Assembly (NCBI GenBank): GCA_026120035.1
Contig: JALRME010000053.1
Location: 1,499 to 65,498, forward strand
Direction: 5' to 3'
Source: Coleophoma eucalyptorum
Lineage: Eukaryota > Ascomycota > Leotiomycetes > Helotiales > Dermateaceae
DNA length: 64,000 nt
Part shown: one piece after another, positions 34,460 to 46,831 of the stretch
How the letters are laid out: the number at the start of each line of letters is the position of its first letter
Position numbering within the stretch: position 1 is the stretch's first letter
Notes under the pieces: model-generated
Seen by the model: only the letters and a program-made list of their open reading frames with translations
What the model was told of the DNA's origin: nothing
Database searches by the model: none
Translations under genes and position numbers: made by a program

Positions 34460-35812
34460 TCAGCCTCTCAGTTCCCCGCCGCGAAGTCTGGCACACAACT
34501 CCTTCAATCTATGACCAACCCACTCAAAATCCCTGATCTCCAGATATATCTGCGCACTTAATCGCACCCATATATGTCCGTAAATGAAAGCAACCTGCAA
34601 ATAAGTATCGTATTCCTTAAAAGCAGTGACATTGATCCACCTCTGCACTGCGGCTGCCTCTTCAATATCAAAGTCACTCTGCTGTTTCTGTTCCCCAGCA
34701 GCCTTAAACACCAATGGCAACTTCACATTTGCAAAGTAGCACTTCCTCAATGTCCCAGCTTTATTTTCCAGGACTTCAGTTCCAAGAATTTCTGCAGCAC
34801 GGTCTCCACCGGTGCGAGCTAACTCCCAGGAGTACTTCATGATCGCTGCCTCCCCGCCACAAAGCTCTTTCCGAAATTTTAGAGCTGCTGGGACGCAGAC
34901 GTAAGGTGTGTAGTCCTCAGTAGCCACAAACTCAAAGAGATGCACAAATGGTGTCTTGCCATCTGGAGATGGTGACTTGTCGAAAGGATAGCTATAACCA
35001 TGAGATGTTGGTATACATGTGCGTATCAAGTGTTGATTCCGCGCTGGTACGTGAAATACCGCACACCCACGAGGAGTGAAAAGCCACCTGGACAATTGTC
35101 AGTCTCTGAAAGGCTTTGGCAGTTGAGAAGCATACTTGTGACAATTACTGACGAAGAAATCTGGCCCAATACTGCCCAGGTGTGTCAAATCAATACTTCC
35201 AATCCCATGAGCACCATCAATAAGACTCAGAATCCCCAACTCCTTGCAAGCGAGAACTATCATCTCCCAAGGGAATCTCACGCCGGGAAAGGTAAGAACT
35301 GTGTCAAACATGGCAATCTTGACATTTTGGCCATCGTCACGCACTTGACTCACCGTATCCTTGAATATCTTCACAATCTCTTCGTCCTCAATTGGATACT
35401 CCAGTCCAATGTTCACAGCTGTCAGAGGCGTGTGCTCGCCAACAGACGCGATCGTCTTCTCACAAGCAGGATAAATAGTACTGAAATGTACTATCACATC
35501 ATGTGCTTCGAAATTGAGGTTTCTCAACACAGTGTTCACGCCCGTCGTAGCATTCCGGACAAATACTACCTCGTCAACTGGCACTCCTAGCAATGGTGCA
35601 ACGGCTTCACGAGATTGGTCTATGTAGTTGGGGAGGTCAAAGACGATAAAAGTATCTGGTCGCTCCGCGGCGAGCTTTTGGAGTTCATTCTGTCGCTCTT
35701 GTACAATTCGCGGAGAAGCGCCAAAACTACCGTGGTTCAAAGGTGTATATGACGGTGAGAACTGAAAGTGGTCCTCGCGCATTCGCCGGCCGAAGGGTAC
35801 TTTTCGAGTCAT
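34460..35812 (-). CDS. Class-V aminotransferase-like PLP enzyme (EgtE/isopenicillin-epimerase-like)
   Basis: Exons 35136-35812 and 34460-35087 (48-nt intron) encode 434 residues. N-terminal YTPLNHGSFGASP and FVRNATTGVN are typical of the cysteine-desulfurase/epimerase class. LIDGAHGIGSIDL gives the cofactor-binding Asp. SNCHK is the Schiff-base lysine segment; the lysine codon is split by the intron and followed by WLFTPRG. Fungal members include the ergothioneine lyase Egt2 and isopenicillin-N-epimerase-like proteins. The sequence alone does not settle which reaction is catalysed. No Egt1-type gene lies in the window. Confidence 0.88.
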
Positions 35813-36436
35813 CTTAAATAGTAACGTGCTTGGCCTTGGTCAATTTTGGATCCAGTTGTGCACAAAGCCAGTCTTCTAACTCTGTTCAATATTTGATGTG
35901 ATGTTGAAAGATAAGGACCATATGTTCTTGGCCGATATGGTCGATAAGGTACATTAGATATCATTGGTGTCTCGGAAGTGGCCCCGTCTCCTGTTTCCTA
36001 AAGCTTGCCGCTTTGTTATGCGTTCCATATCATTCGAAGTCGCTTAAAGCAGCAAAGCCCGAATTCTAGTCGTCTGAAATTGAAGGATGCAGGAGCTCTT
36101 CAGTTGATATAGTACTCGCCTAGAGCTTATTCACAGCATTTAACGTCTTAACTGCTTCTATGCAATAGCACCAAAATCTCAAGGCCAATAGGAGGAAATC
36201 TCTGTATAGTACAATAATCACTTTATAAAGGACATATCATAGCTAATCGTCCCCAATCACACTGTCCAAGCTTTCTTTTCCTTCAGTCATTGCGGTACTC
36301 GGTACCTACAATGCAGCTTTTGATACCAAATTTCTTTTATATTCCTCAGGGAAGCATACACTCCGAGGGTTCTACGTAAGCATAAAATTTACAACTGTTT
36401 TCCTATCTTCTGCTCTCCTAGTCAACTGATCAGTTC
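35813..36436. other. Intergenic: promoter of the PLP enzyme gene, 3' region of the P450
   Basis: No coding frame or RNA gene is recognised. Confidence 0.65.
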
Positions 36437-38203
36437 TTACCAGCCGTCTTGCTTCTGCAGTCTAATACGCATGCCGTTATGAGGCTTGGCAGTTATAGCG
36501 CCTGCAGGAATTGGTCTCTCAGTATCTGCCCATTCCATTGAGAAGGTACCACAGAACACAGCAATCAAGGCCTTTAACTCAGCCTTTGCAAATCTCTCTC
36601 CAATACAACTCCTTGGCCCGTGCAAGAATGTCATGATGCTATAATTGCTCGAGACGCCACCTGTGTTGTTAGCTCGGCCAGTCTCTGGATCAATCCATCG
36701 TTCAGGGCAGAATTCTGTTGCATTTGCTCCCCAAAGACTAGTGGAGCGATTGACTGCCCATGGAGAGATGTAAATCCTGGTGCCTTTAGGAACAAATTGT
36801 GTTCCAATTGTTGTGTCACTGACCGCAATACGGATAGTGGTAGGCACTGGAGGATAGAGCCGAGTGACCTCGTTACAAACAGCATTGAGGTATGGAAGTG
36901 ATTCCAGAAGACTTCCTAAGTCTAAATCTTCGGCGGCTGCTGTGGATGGTGATGGGATGTTTGCTCTAATCTCTTCTCGTAATTTGGTTTGGATTTCAGG
37001 ATGCTCAGCTAGCAGATATGTGCCCCATGTGAAAGCGGACGATGTGGTCTCATGTCTGTATAGGTTGTTAGTATATCAACTGGCAAGACTAAAGATGAAA
37101 ACATACCCTGCAGCCAGGAACGTCAAGAGCTGATCCACAATCATTTCGTCTGCAAAATTATTTGATACAAGCAAGAGTGAAAGAATGTCCTTGCCATCCG
37201 TATGCTCACCCTTGAGCGTGCTCTTTTTCTCTCGGACAAGCTCATGGCAGATTGCTCTCAGGTTTCCGGTAGTCTTTTCGAGAGTTGCATTGAGACCCCA
37301 AGGCAACATGGCAATAAATCGCCGAGGGAAAAAGAGGTTCATAGTAAAGTACACTGCCTTTTCTGCGGTTGGCTCAAGAATTTCCTCGTAGTTCTTGATC
37401 AACTCATCGTCTGAGTTGGTCAAAGCATTGAGCTCACGGCCAAGTGCTGCAACACCAATTATATCCATTGTGACTTTATTTGCCCAGTGGTTGATCTCCA
37501 CAACGCTCCGAGCATTTACATCCTTTTCATCTTTCGGTGGCTCAGGATTCGCATGGACTTCAGCAGCAACCCCACGGGTGAGCTCTACTGCCTTGGACCA
37601 AAAGATGGGGTATAGTTCTTTGATATTCCGGAAGCTGAATGCAGGTGATAGATTCTTTCGTTGAAACTTGTGCTCGTCTCCTTCAACCAAGATCAAGCCG
37701 TCACCCAGAATCATTCGCAGGAAATTACGCAATTGCTTAGGCTTCTCATAATCGTAGCTCTTGTGTACAAGGACCTCGGATAATGACCTTTGATCGGTTA
37801 AGAGTAACCAGTCAACATTGAAGAAACCGGCAAACCGAATCAATCCTTCGTTCGGGACTTCATTCATGAGCTTTAAAAATGATTCCCCGGAAGGCCTTTG
37901 GAAGACAATTTGGCCATGGCCGAGCAGAGGGAGAGCGCCCTAGAAGTGTTAGCCCTCCTGGCACGCAATATCTATGGATCATCTTACCTCTGGGCGCGAG
38001 TAGTGACGGAAGGGACTGAACCAGTATGGAAAGATAGCTACCTTCCAGAACCCCCAGGCACCAAAGCTGATGCTTGTAAAGATAAGGAAAAGCTTGGTTA
38101 GTGGCGTGTTGGGGAAAACTTGAGGAAATAAGAGAATATTAGCAACGCAAAAGGAAGCCGACAAGATGGCCAATTTTAATGGGGTTGGAATGTCTGCAGA
38201 CAT
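36437..38203 (-). CDS. Cytochrome P450 monooxygenase
   Basis: Exons 37988-38203, 37107-37939 and 36437-37055 encode 555 residues, a normal fungal P450 length. Two or three hydrophobic segments at the N-terminus anchor it to the ER. The proline-rich hinge and substrate region begin at GALPLLGHGQIVFQRPSG. Landmarks are intact: AGHETTS in the I helix (the Gly codon is split by the second intron), EVTR of the K helix, PERW, and the haem loop FLHGPRSCIGERFA with the cysteine ligand. It looks catalytically competent. The substrate and CYP family are not assignable by eye. Neighbours include a PLP enzyme and, further right, a dehydrogenase, but no backbone synthase. Confidence 0.94.
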
Positions 38204-41200
38204 ATTGACTGTGTGATCACTGCGATGTGTGATACTAAAAGAAAATGACGTGAATAATCGCAGTCGCCTTGGGGTCAACACAATATATAGTGAAAGCGTT
38301 GTACTTATTCATGCTTGAAGAGGCGGTAGCATGTGAAGTTCCTCGGTCTTGCTTGAAAGGTGTCGACAAGTCAACCAGTCGTATACCTCAAAGCAAATGG
38401 TTTCAAAAGTGCTAGTCTTGCGAGTAGATTTCTTCAAGGAAGGGCCTCCGACATTGATCGTTTCCAAGACCCCTGATTTGCTGGCGGCTGTGTTGGCTGC
38501 GGGCACTTACCCCATCATAGTTGCTGTCATTAAGAAGGCGAGCCATGGCTCAAGGTTGTTGTGTCTTGTATGTATGAGATCTGATTTGCGAAGCGGATGT
38601 GACGTCCAAGCTGTTCCTTCGGACGGCGATCAGATAATTTACTTGCAAATAGTACAGTTTAGCCTTAAGGCGACGAAAGAGCAGAAATTTCTCGAACAAG
38701 AATTAAAAGGGAATTTTGTGGCGAGAGTATAGTAGACCTACTATATCTCTATTAAGGTTTGGCATTAAGTGTTGGCAGCTACCTGGCACTGACTGATTCA
38801 GGTGCGAAGAAGCAAAGCCCCTCCAGTACCGAGGTAGACTGTATCCAAATGTTGACGTGGCGAATGATAGGAGCTTGACGATTCCTTCGCAAGAATAAAG
38901 ACACCTTGAGACTATGGGTAGTCAAAAGGAAGCTACCTTGACCAAAAATAGAACGAAACAGAGATGGAATGTCCGATTGATATAGTAGAGGCATGGAACG
39001 CGGTCAATCGTAGTGGTACATCACGTGGGTCTCTGAATGTGGTTTATCGGTCGACAGAATCCACCACTTATCTCCTTATCCATGAACAATCTGCCAAACT
39101 TGTACGACATACCAGCACACAACAATGAGAGACGGCAGTTTCACGCAGTATATATCTCATTGGTGGGCGATTCTCGTAGCTGTCACAGCCACAGCTCTTT
39201 GGGCGCATCAATCATACTCCACGTAGCTGCAATCTACGTGGACTTTAAGTTGAGGCTGGTTATCACCTCAGCCGCTGAGCATATATTATTGCTGTTGAAC
39301 CATCTAAAATGTGCAGTCTAGACAAGCAATACGGTTCTCTGTCTGGAAACACAGATTCGCTCGCATCCGCTATGACAAGGTCAAGCTGGACCTTGCTGTC
39401 ACCGAGCGCAATTCATTGTGTGTGCACAGAATAACATGCAAATAACTGCGACGATCAAGAACAAATAATGCGCAGATAATTGGATTGTTGTATTTTCCAC
39501 CGAGTCTGTTTCCGCGGATTGCTACAGCGTTATTTGAAAACAAATCCTGCCGTCCGGTCTTGCTTGTGGAGTCTATGACTGGCCGGGACTGAGAGTACTA
39601 CAAACTTCCAGACTAGTAACCACCTCCAGGAAGCTCTGAGCACTCAGCTCTAAAGATTTGCAACATAGGGAATTTATCCTTGAAATATTTTCAGCCACCT
39701 ATCTATCTCCAGCTTGCAAGCCAAGTCTAAAGCACACCACAGCGCAACCAATTAGTCAATCTTTGGTTTCTTGGCTAATTTCCTATTTTGCTTGAATTCC
39801 GTGCAAGGATGTTTAGTTGCACATCTTTTGACAATCAACCCCTCGCGGTACATAATATATCGTAATTTTGATGGTGTCTTTTCTAAAGTAGCAGAAAGTG
39901 ACAATGCCGTGTCACAAATGGCAGTTGGCAAATCAACCTACAAGCGCAGAAGACTTTCTGTCATTCTCATCTAGCACTAACAGTGGTGTTAACTAACACC
40001 TGGATGGCGCATTCAGCCCAGATATATCTAAGTCTTATAGTTTATTATGCCTCCGTACTTGCTTTGTTCACGTCGAACTACTCACTGCTAAAGCTATGTG
40101 CGTTAATATGAGCAAGCCTGAAGACTTGGTTTCTTGGGGAATAATAGCCTTGTCCCAAGTACCTCCTCTAGGGAAATGATTTCTCTATATAAATTTATCT
40201 TCATATTCTTTATTTCTTTTGAACAACTAAGAATAAAACACAGACAATGAATATGAAGCAAGATAGTGGGGAGTTGTTTGGCGCTATAGACATAGGGGGC
40301 TCTCATAACAGAGTGTAAGTATTCTAAAGAGGGTATAAGAGGGTATACCTTTAAACCCCGCATTCGGATAGGAATCTGGGGCGTTGTCAAGGGTCCAGTA
40401 ATTATTGTCAGACACAGATCAATACTGCACCTCGTATTACTAGTCTGGCAAGTGATACCTTAGTGACCAGGTACAAGCGGCTTTGATCTCCTCTGGATGC
40501 TGAGGGGTTTGAGTTTATCTAGTCATTCTTAGTATGCACCTACATTTGCATACAAAGCAATATTTGACAATCTAGATGGTATCTCGTGCCACAAATGGGT
40601 GTAGCTCTCCAAAGCTCAAGAAGCAATAGGTCGAATTATTAGCCAAGGCCGATCAAGACTGTCAGGCCACCTCAGTCTGCCGCTACGGCTGTCTTGTCAC
40701 TAAATATGGTTAATTAACGACGCCATCGCTGCTGGGGGTGTTTTGCACGTGCTTATATCATGTGATATGATCCTCCATTATAGACTAATGGAAAGGAAAC
40801 TGGTCAATACTGGCTGACTAGCTGTCTAACGGCTGGGGCAACATGTCACCGGGAGAAGTGTCCTAGGACTATTCTTTTCAGACACTTGGAAAATAAGTGA
40901 GAGTTTCAAAATATATTTGTGCAATATAAGCTACTTGCTCCCTTCGTTTTTTGGTAGTTGTCTCAGATAAATACCTCCTTGAGACACAAAACCAAGCACT
41001 GCTAATATCAACTTACTGGTATATCGCACTCTAGAATTGAAAGCCCCAGAGACGAAGCGGCAGGAACACCTGCCAAGTTCTGACCTAGATACACCACCTC
41101 GCGCCTCGCTGTTAAGCGACAGCCACACATCTTGGGCGTGGTAAAGCTGAAAACCAGTATTGTACAAAGCTGAACTCCAAAGGATGGCAGTAGCCTGCTA

Positions 41201-41533
41201 CACGCTAAAGATCTAACTTAGGTTATATGCCAATACCAATACAGATGAACTCGTATTAATCGTGATGGACTTATATACTTGGCAGGCCTGGCTCACTTCC
41301 TTCCAGGAGTCTGCTCGTTCGTTGGTCTATAACATTGGAGCCTGAAGATCTTGCTGCACATAATCATGGCGAGATATCAGCTACAAAAATGGAGTTAAGA
41401 GCATTCCAAGCAATGCCAAGGTGCTCGAGATCTTTCCGAAGCAGGATGCACTGGCTATAACTACCTGCCTCTCCTCAACTGGAAGTTGCTTTGAAGAGTC
41501 ATCAAGACACGGATTTTCCAGCAATTTTTCAAG
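38204..41533. other. 3.3-kb interval without a firm gene
   Basis: This holds the P450 promoter (near 38204) and the promoter of the secreted-protein gene (near 41533). Two scraps look exon-like. One is a minus-strand MARLLNDSNYDG start with a GTAAGT donor at 38546-38511. The other is a plus-strand start at 40247 ending in a GTAAGT donor. Neither continues into a sensible second exon, so gene relics are possible. The middle is AT-rich. Confidence 0.5.
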
Positions 41534-43639
41534 ATGTTATTGTCCTTTCAAACAATTGTTGTTCTTCTAATCCAGTTTAGCTTGACCTTAGCTCAAACAT
41601 TACCTTTTACTGTAACTGGGTTCCTTGATAGGTATGTTCCTCTACTCTAGAAGTTTTAACTTGTTGTTACTAACATTCTATACCTAAAGTGCCCAAGCCA
41701 ATGACGGGTTGGCACCGAATCGCGGTGGCACTGTGACTATCAGTGGTTTCACAGTCACAATACCGGACAATCTTCTTGTCGAATTCCCAGCATTGATGGT
41801 CCCTTTTGCAGAATTTACTAGCGGTGAACGAGCTGGGCCAAATGAAGTCACGGTAAGCATGAAAGCCACCTTCCCTAGAACTTGGGACTGACCCATCGCG
41901 TGGCAGATCAATGGCAACATTGTTGGTAGCCAGATTATAGCTGGACAGATGTTCATCGCACAACTCAGTCTCGCCTTCGCGACAGGGGTGATCTCGAAGC
42001 TTGATGCAGACGGAAAGATTACTCTCGCCAACGGCCCTATTCTCAAAATCAACGACCCTCGAGCCAAGTACAGTGCGGGATACAGCGGCGTTCCCTTCTT
42101 TACTGCAGATGACGAGAACCCTTCAATTACTAGTTTCAGTGGTTTCCCGATGTGTGTTCCTCGCAGCACATCTGATGCTCAGTGCCCACAATCCAACAGA
42201 CCTGCTGGCGTTACTTCGTTGTAAGTTCGGAAATCTAAACTCAAGATTCCCTGCTGACAATGACCAGCAATGTGCCAGATGCTCTTCATATGGTTCCAAT
42301 TAAGGTTGGCGACTTTGTTGAGTATTCTGGAATTCAATTCCAAGGAGTGACCCTAGTCTATGAAATGTCTGTCAACATTGACATCAAAACATCCGGGACG
42401 CAGCCTGGCTTTGTTAGAATTGAAGACACTATTATTGGTGTTGCTGATACTTCGGTTGACGTTGAGACGGCAAGATATAGGGTAAACGCCTCAGCATTTA
42501 ATCACTCAGAACCATCTAACACTGCTGTGTAGTTTATTGGCCTTGCATCGAGGTCAGATCTGCCGATATCCGTATATGCAATCGATCAAGACCCTTGCAC
42601 AGGGGTAGAAACGGATCGATTTATTACCTCCACCAACGTAATTCCTAGTGCTCGGAACAAGTTCAAAGTAGAACTTCCTGTAAACTCCAACATCGGTTTT
42701 TACACCAGAAATTATCGCTTCAAAGTTGGAAATAATGTTATCACAACTTCTGATGGGATCAAAGCTGGTCAATACGTGCAGCCCGTCACGGAATGGATTT
42801 TTCCGGAGCTGGTCACTCCTGGTGCAACTCCTCCCCCTTTTGTATTTGACAACATCGGTCCTCTAGCTAATGGCTTTGGTCCTGCCGCTGGCGATGACAC
42901 AATCTTTGGACAGCTGAAGCCTTGGCCAGGTGCAGTTGCACCAAATCCTGCGGTAGCAACCTGTGTCAAGCCTGTAACATCTGCTGCGGGCCCACAGCCC
43001 ACGTCAACAGCATCAATAACAACCTCGACTGGTCCAGCTCCATCACAAATTAACATCATCGCCTTTGCAGGCCAGGACCAGACAGTTCTTGGTGGCGTCA
43101 ATGTCAATCTTATCGCGACTCAGAATGCGACAGGTGTCAGCTCTGAATCACTTTCATACCAATGGAGTCAAATTGCAGGCCCAACCACGGGAATCACTCT
43201 ATCAAGTACTACATCACCAACCATAAGTTTCGTTCCACCTGTCGTGGCTGTCGGAGCTGCAGCAGTATCTCGAGAGTTCCGCCTCATCATCACCCACACC
43301 TCAGGATCACAGAGTAACGACACCGTGGTAGTGATTTCCGACCGAACAAGCGCAGATAAAAAAGTCATCGACAACCTCACATGGAAGAGTTCTCAGAGCG
43401 GTACTGCAACGGCATTAGCTCACACAGACCTTGTCGACTCTTCAGCAAGTATGAGGATTGTCTTCGGAAATGGCGCTGAGCAACCCATGACTAAAGTTTC
43501 CACTGCAAATGGTATCGCTTCATATAGTTTCAACTCGAGAAGTATTGCAAGGTATACGAGTGCTGAGATCAGGAGTTATATTGGAGATACGAGAGTCACC
43601 GGACCAGTTGTTTCGTCTACAAATGTGCTCCCTGGCTAA
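41534..43639 (+). CDS. Secreted protein with PKD/Ig-like domain, function unknown
   Basis: Five exons (41534-41631, 41690-41852, 41907-42220, 42268-42481, 42533-43639) give 631 residues, phases consistent. A signal peptide (MLLSFQTIVVLLIQFSLTLA) is followed by a domain of about 250 residues beginning TLPFTVTGFLDSAQANDG and containing GGTVTISGFTVTIPDNLLV. I do not recognise this domain by name. A Pro/Thr/Ser linker (about residues 400-430) leads to a beta-sandwich of PKD type: AFAGQDQTVLGGVNVNL, SYQWSQIAGP, then FVPPVV and FRLIITHTSGSQSNDTVVV. The last 80 residues form another small beta-rich part. It is probably extracellular or wall-bound. There is no catalytic motif that I can name. Confidence 0.88.
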
Positions 43640-44148
43640 TATGGCTCTGTTGCACATTTCTTGTTTTGCCAATACCTTTTGAGGCTGGCGCTTAGTTTAT
43701 TTGTGAGGTGGGATTGGCGTTTTCGTTTCCTCTGGTCGATTGATGGCTGCTAATAATGAATGCCCCTGATATACTGAATCTGTATCCATCTTAAAGTGAA
43801 CTCCAATTGCTGTTGATTGCCTCGTTACATAAAGTCCTTCAGATAAAAACAGTATGCCATGTAGCTACTCTAGGGGTATTGTCAGTAAGACATAGTCACA
43901 TATACAGATTTCTAGTTACTGCTACTGATAGTCGCCTTAGTGCATAAAGTATAGTCTCATAATCATTTCATTAAGGCAAACTCATCTATCTACTTTGTTC
44001 AAGAATTTACACTTACTACCAATATTTATTTTCACCTTGAGCAGTGGTTTTATTCTCTATACTCATCCGTGACATATGCCTGATAACAAATATTCTTGAG
44101 ATGCATTTCACATGGCAAACTTGTATTTATATCTAGGAATTTCAGAGT
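43640..44148. other. Intergenic between convergent genes
   Basis: This AT-rich stretch holds the 3' UTRs of the secreted-protein gene and of the dehydrogenase gene. No gene seen. Confidence 0.7.
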
Positions 44149-45008
44149 CTAAAATTGCACACCGTTGCAAAGAGCCCCATCCACAACCAAGTTTGTGCCA
44201 CTGATAAATGATGCCTTCTCACTCGCCAAGAAGACTACAGCATTGGCAATCTCCTCCGCCTTACCCATTCTCCCGGACGGGTTCTTCTCAAACTGGGATT
44301 TGAAGAGTTCGGGATTGCCCCTCTCAATGTTTCCCCAGACACCATCTTCAATGTAGATATTTCCAGGGCTGACAGTGTTTGCTCTAATTCCCTTTGGTGC
44401 CCACGTGCGCGCCAGTTGAGCTGTGTAGTGGATCAAAGCTGCTTTGAAAGGTCCATATGGGGATGGTGCCGTGAAGTCGACTTCTTTTCCAGAAACAGAT
44501 GAAATGGTGACGATATTTCCTTTAGTCTTCTCTAGACTTGGGAGAGCAGCATCCACCAAGCTAAAAGTACCCATCATATCGACATCAAACGCGGATTTCC
44601 AGCCGTCGACAGTGTTGGACATGCTGAGGCCAGAGACATTTGGTACAACGACGTCAATGCCGTTGCCACTTTCAGAAACTTTCTTGATCCAGTTGGTCAC
44701 TTGTTCGGGCTTTGAAACATCTACCACGGCCCCAAAAGCTTTGCCAGTAGACTCAAGTGCTGATTGAGCTGACTTCACGTCGCTCTCAGTGCGTGAGCAG
44801 AAATGTACTTGGGCACCTTCGGCCAGGCTATATCTCCATTAATAAGTAACACTTAGCAGGTTTGAGTGGAAGAATTTACAAAGCCTCAACAATGGCACGA
44901 CCAATGCCTTTGGTTCCACCTATCAAGTATGAGTCGTGGAAAAGCTGTTTATTTTTTCCTGCACTAACCGGTGACGACAACAACCTTATCTTTGAGGCCG
45001 AGCTGCAT
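44149..45008 (-). CDS. Short-chain dehydrogenase/reductase
   Basis: Exons 44969-45008, 44880-44919 and 44149-44827 encode 252 residues, the classical SDR length. The first two coding exons are only 40 nt each. Splicing rebuilds the cofactor motif TGGTKGIG. Catalytic Ser and the Tyr-x-x-x-Lys pair are present (SSVSGKEVDF, then YGPFK). NVSG replaces the usual NNAG, which is tolerated in the family. The C-terminal part (TVSPGNIYIEDGVW, GRMGKAEEIANAVVFLAS, GTNLVVDGAL) is typical. An Arg after HFCS in the second strand favours NADPH. The substrate is unknown. Confidence 0.94.
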
Positions 45009-45743
45009 GATGAATTACTGCTTATGAGCTCGAAATTTGGCTAGAAATGTTCACAAAAAGAGCAATGTTTGAGATAAAATCGGATTTCTTGGATCTAATT
45101 CCACAGAATATAAAAGGACAAGTGTTGGAATATCTCCTTGACCGCTCAAAAGACTGGGTCTTCTGAAAACTGGAAGCTTCGGAAATCCGCTTCGGCGTTA
45201 CCATGGCTCCACCCGAATGACTGCCATCACGTGGAGAAATGGCAACTGCATAACTTGGCGTCTATGAGCATGCCATTATTGCTTGGATGCTAAGACCATA
45301 GAGAGAGATTTTTTCCTTTTTTGGCCTACCTGGTCGGGGTATTTGCTTGTACTTTCGGCAAGTCTTCGCTGGGAACTAGGTTAAGGTCCATTAATAACGT
45401 TGATATATTAGATACTAGGAAGAACTCATAAGAATGCATTCTATATTTGTAATTGTACTAGGCATATGTTGGAGTCGATATTTTTCTGAGTAGATATGGC
45501 AAATTTTATATGAAAACATCTTCATTGAAAGCTGGGAAAAGTCGCATTGCAAGTCGCTAGGTTTCAGAGTAGACATGCTGCTTCGCTAAAGGTTACAACT
45601 TATTGGGCACAGGCTAGACAGATGAAGGACGTAGGCAGGAATTGTCCAAGATATATCAATGTAGTAAAGAAAGCTCTTTTTCTTTAGGTGCTAGATTCTT
45701 CATAGATGCTCATTTTGCCTTTCTGGAAATCCGTGTATAGTAG

Positions 45744-45774
<31 letters not shown>

Positions 45775-46831
45775 GAGTCAGTCGAATTGCAATTGGCCCT
45801 GCCTTGCTGATCTAGCTTAGACCAAGCTCCTAATTCAGTCTCCACGCAAAGGTTGATTAGGGTAAGAATCTAAAGGGGCTACACAACTCAGTGTATGCAT
45901 ACCTAACCATAGCCAGCAACTAGATTCTGTGTGTGAGAAATTCCACATCGTGGTTGCTCAGCGATGGGTGCATAATGCAATGAAATCTGTGAATATGTTC
46001 AGAATCACTCTAGTCTTAAATAAGCTTCAAACCTGATTTTCTCGACGAAAGTCCATCATGCAAAAAAATACGTGACTACCAAATAAAGCTTTCCAGACTA
46101 GTTTTACCCTTGATTGTGATTTCTTGATGACAGCCCGTTGCGTAATAAAACTCTCTTGCTACACATAGCATAGTCGAGTTTGCTATGGGTAGCCCCACAT
46201 TGTTACGACTTAAACGAAATCTATTAACCAGAGGTTCGCTCTAATATAATCATAGTTTTCCAGTGTAAGCATTCTCAAATACGCTAAGTGCTCGAGGAGC
46301 TGTAGCCATAAGCAAGCCACTGCAATCAAATATCGTACCGGGGTCTGAAATCTCGAGAAACTACCAACTTGGCACTATGGCCCTAATTATGCAAAGTCGG
46401 CTGTTGATTCATAGTATCAGGTAGGTATGGTCTGATCTTGATGTTGGAAAAAGATGTGCCTAAGAATACGGTAGTCAGTCCGCCATCTAAACATGCAAGT
46501 ATAACTGGGACTTCATCCTCATCACGCTTGCACCTTCCCAATTAGGATTCTTGGATGGAGATCGAAGGTCTATTTGTATAAATATTCAATCACAACCTCT
46601 CAAATATTCTAGAAAGTTCGAAGTAGTTTCAGAAATCTGGAGAAAAATTGATATCATTTTCTCCCTCCGCTGTTATATAAAGTAGGTCTAGGAATAGGTC
46701 TAGCCTTATAGTCTTGATGTGAACGCCGCATCCATTGTTTGGAAGAGTCCCTTGCATTTTGATCTCGTCCAAACACCAATTAATGATTCCCCTTGAACGC
46801 CAAATCCATGCCTATTACCCTTGCACCATAT
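45009..46831. other. 1.8-kb AT-rich interval without a gene
   Basis: This holds the SDR promoter next to 45009 and a triplet microsatellite at 45744-45773. No coding frame with a known feature and no transposon ends were seen. Confidence 0.6.
45744..45773. repeat. (ACT)n triplet microsatellite
   Basis: About ten uninterrupted ACT/CTA units. Confidence 0.95.

Noticed and set aside
38309..38732. Frames on both strands including a MARLLNDSNYDG start on the minus strand
   Set aside because: The apparent donor is followed by acceptors only about 20-40 nt away and by no conserved continuation, so no gene model could be supported.
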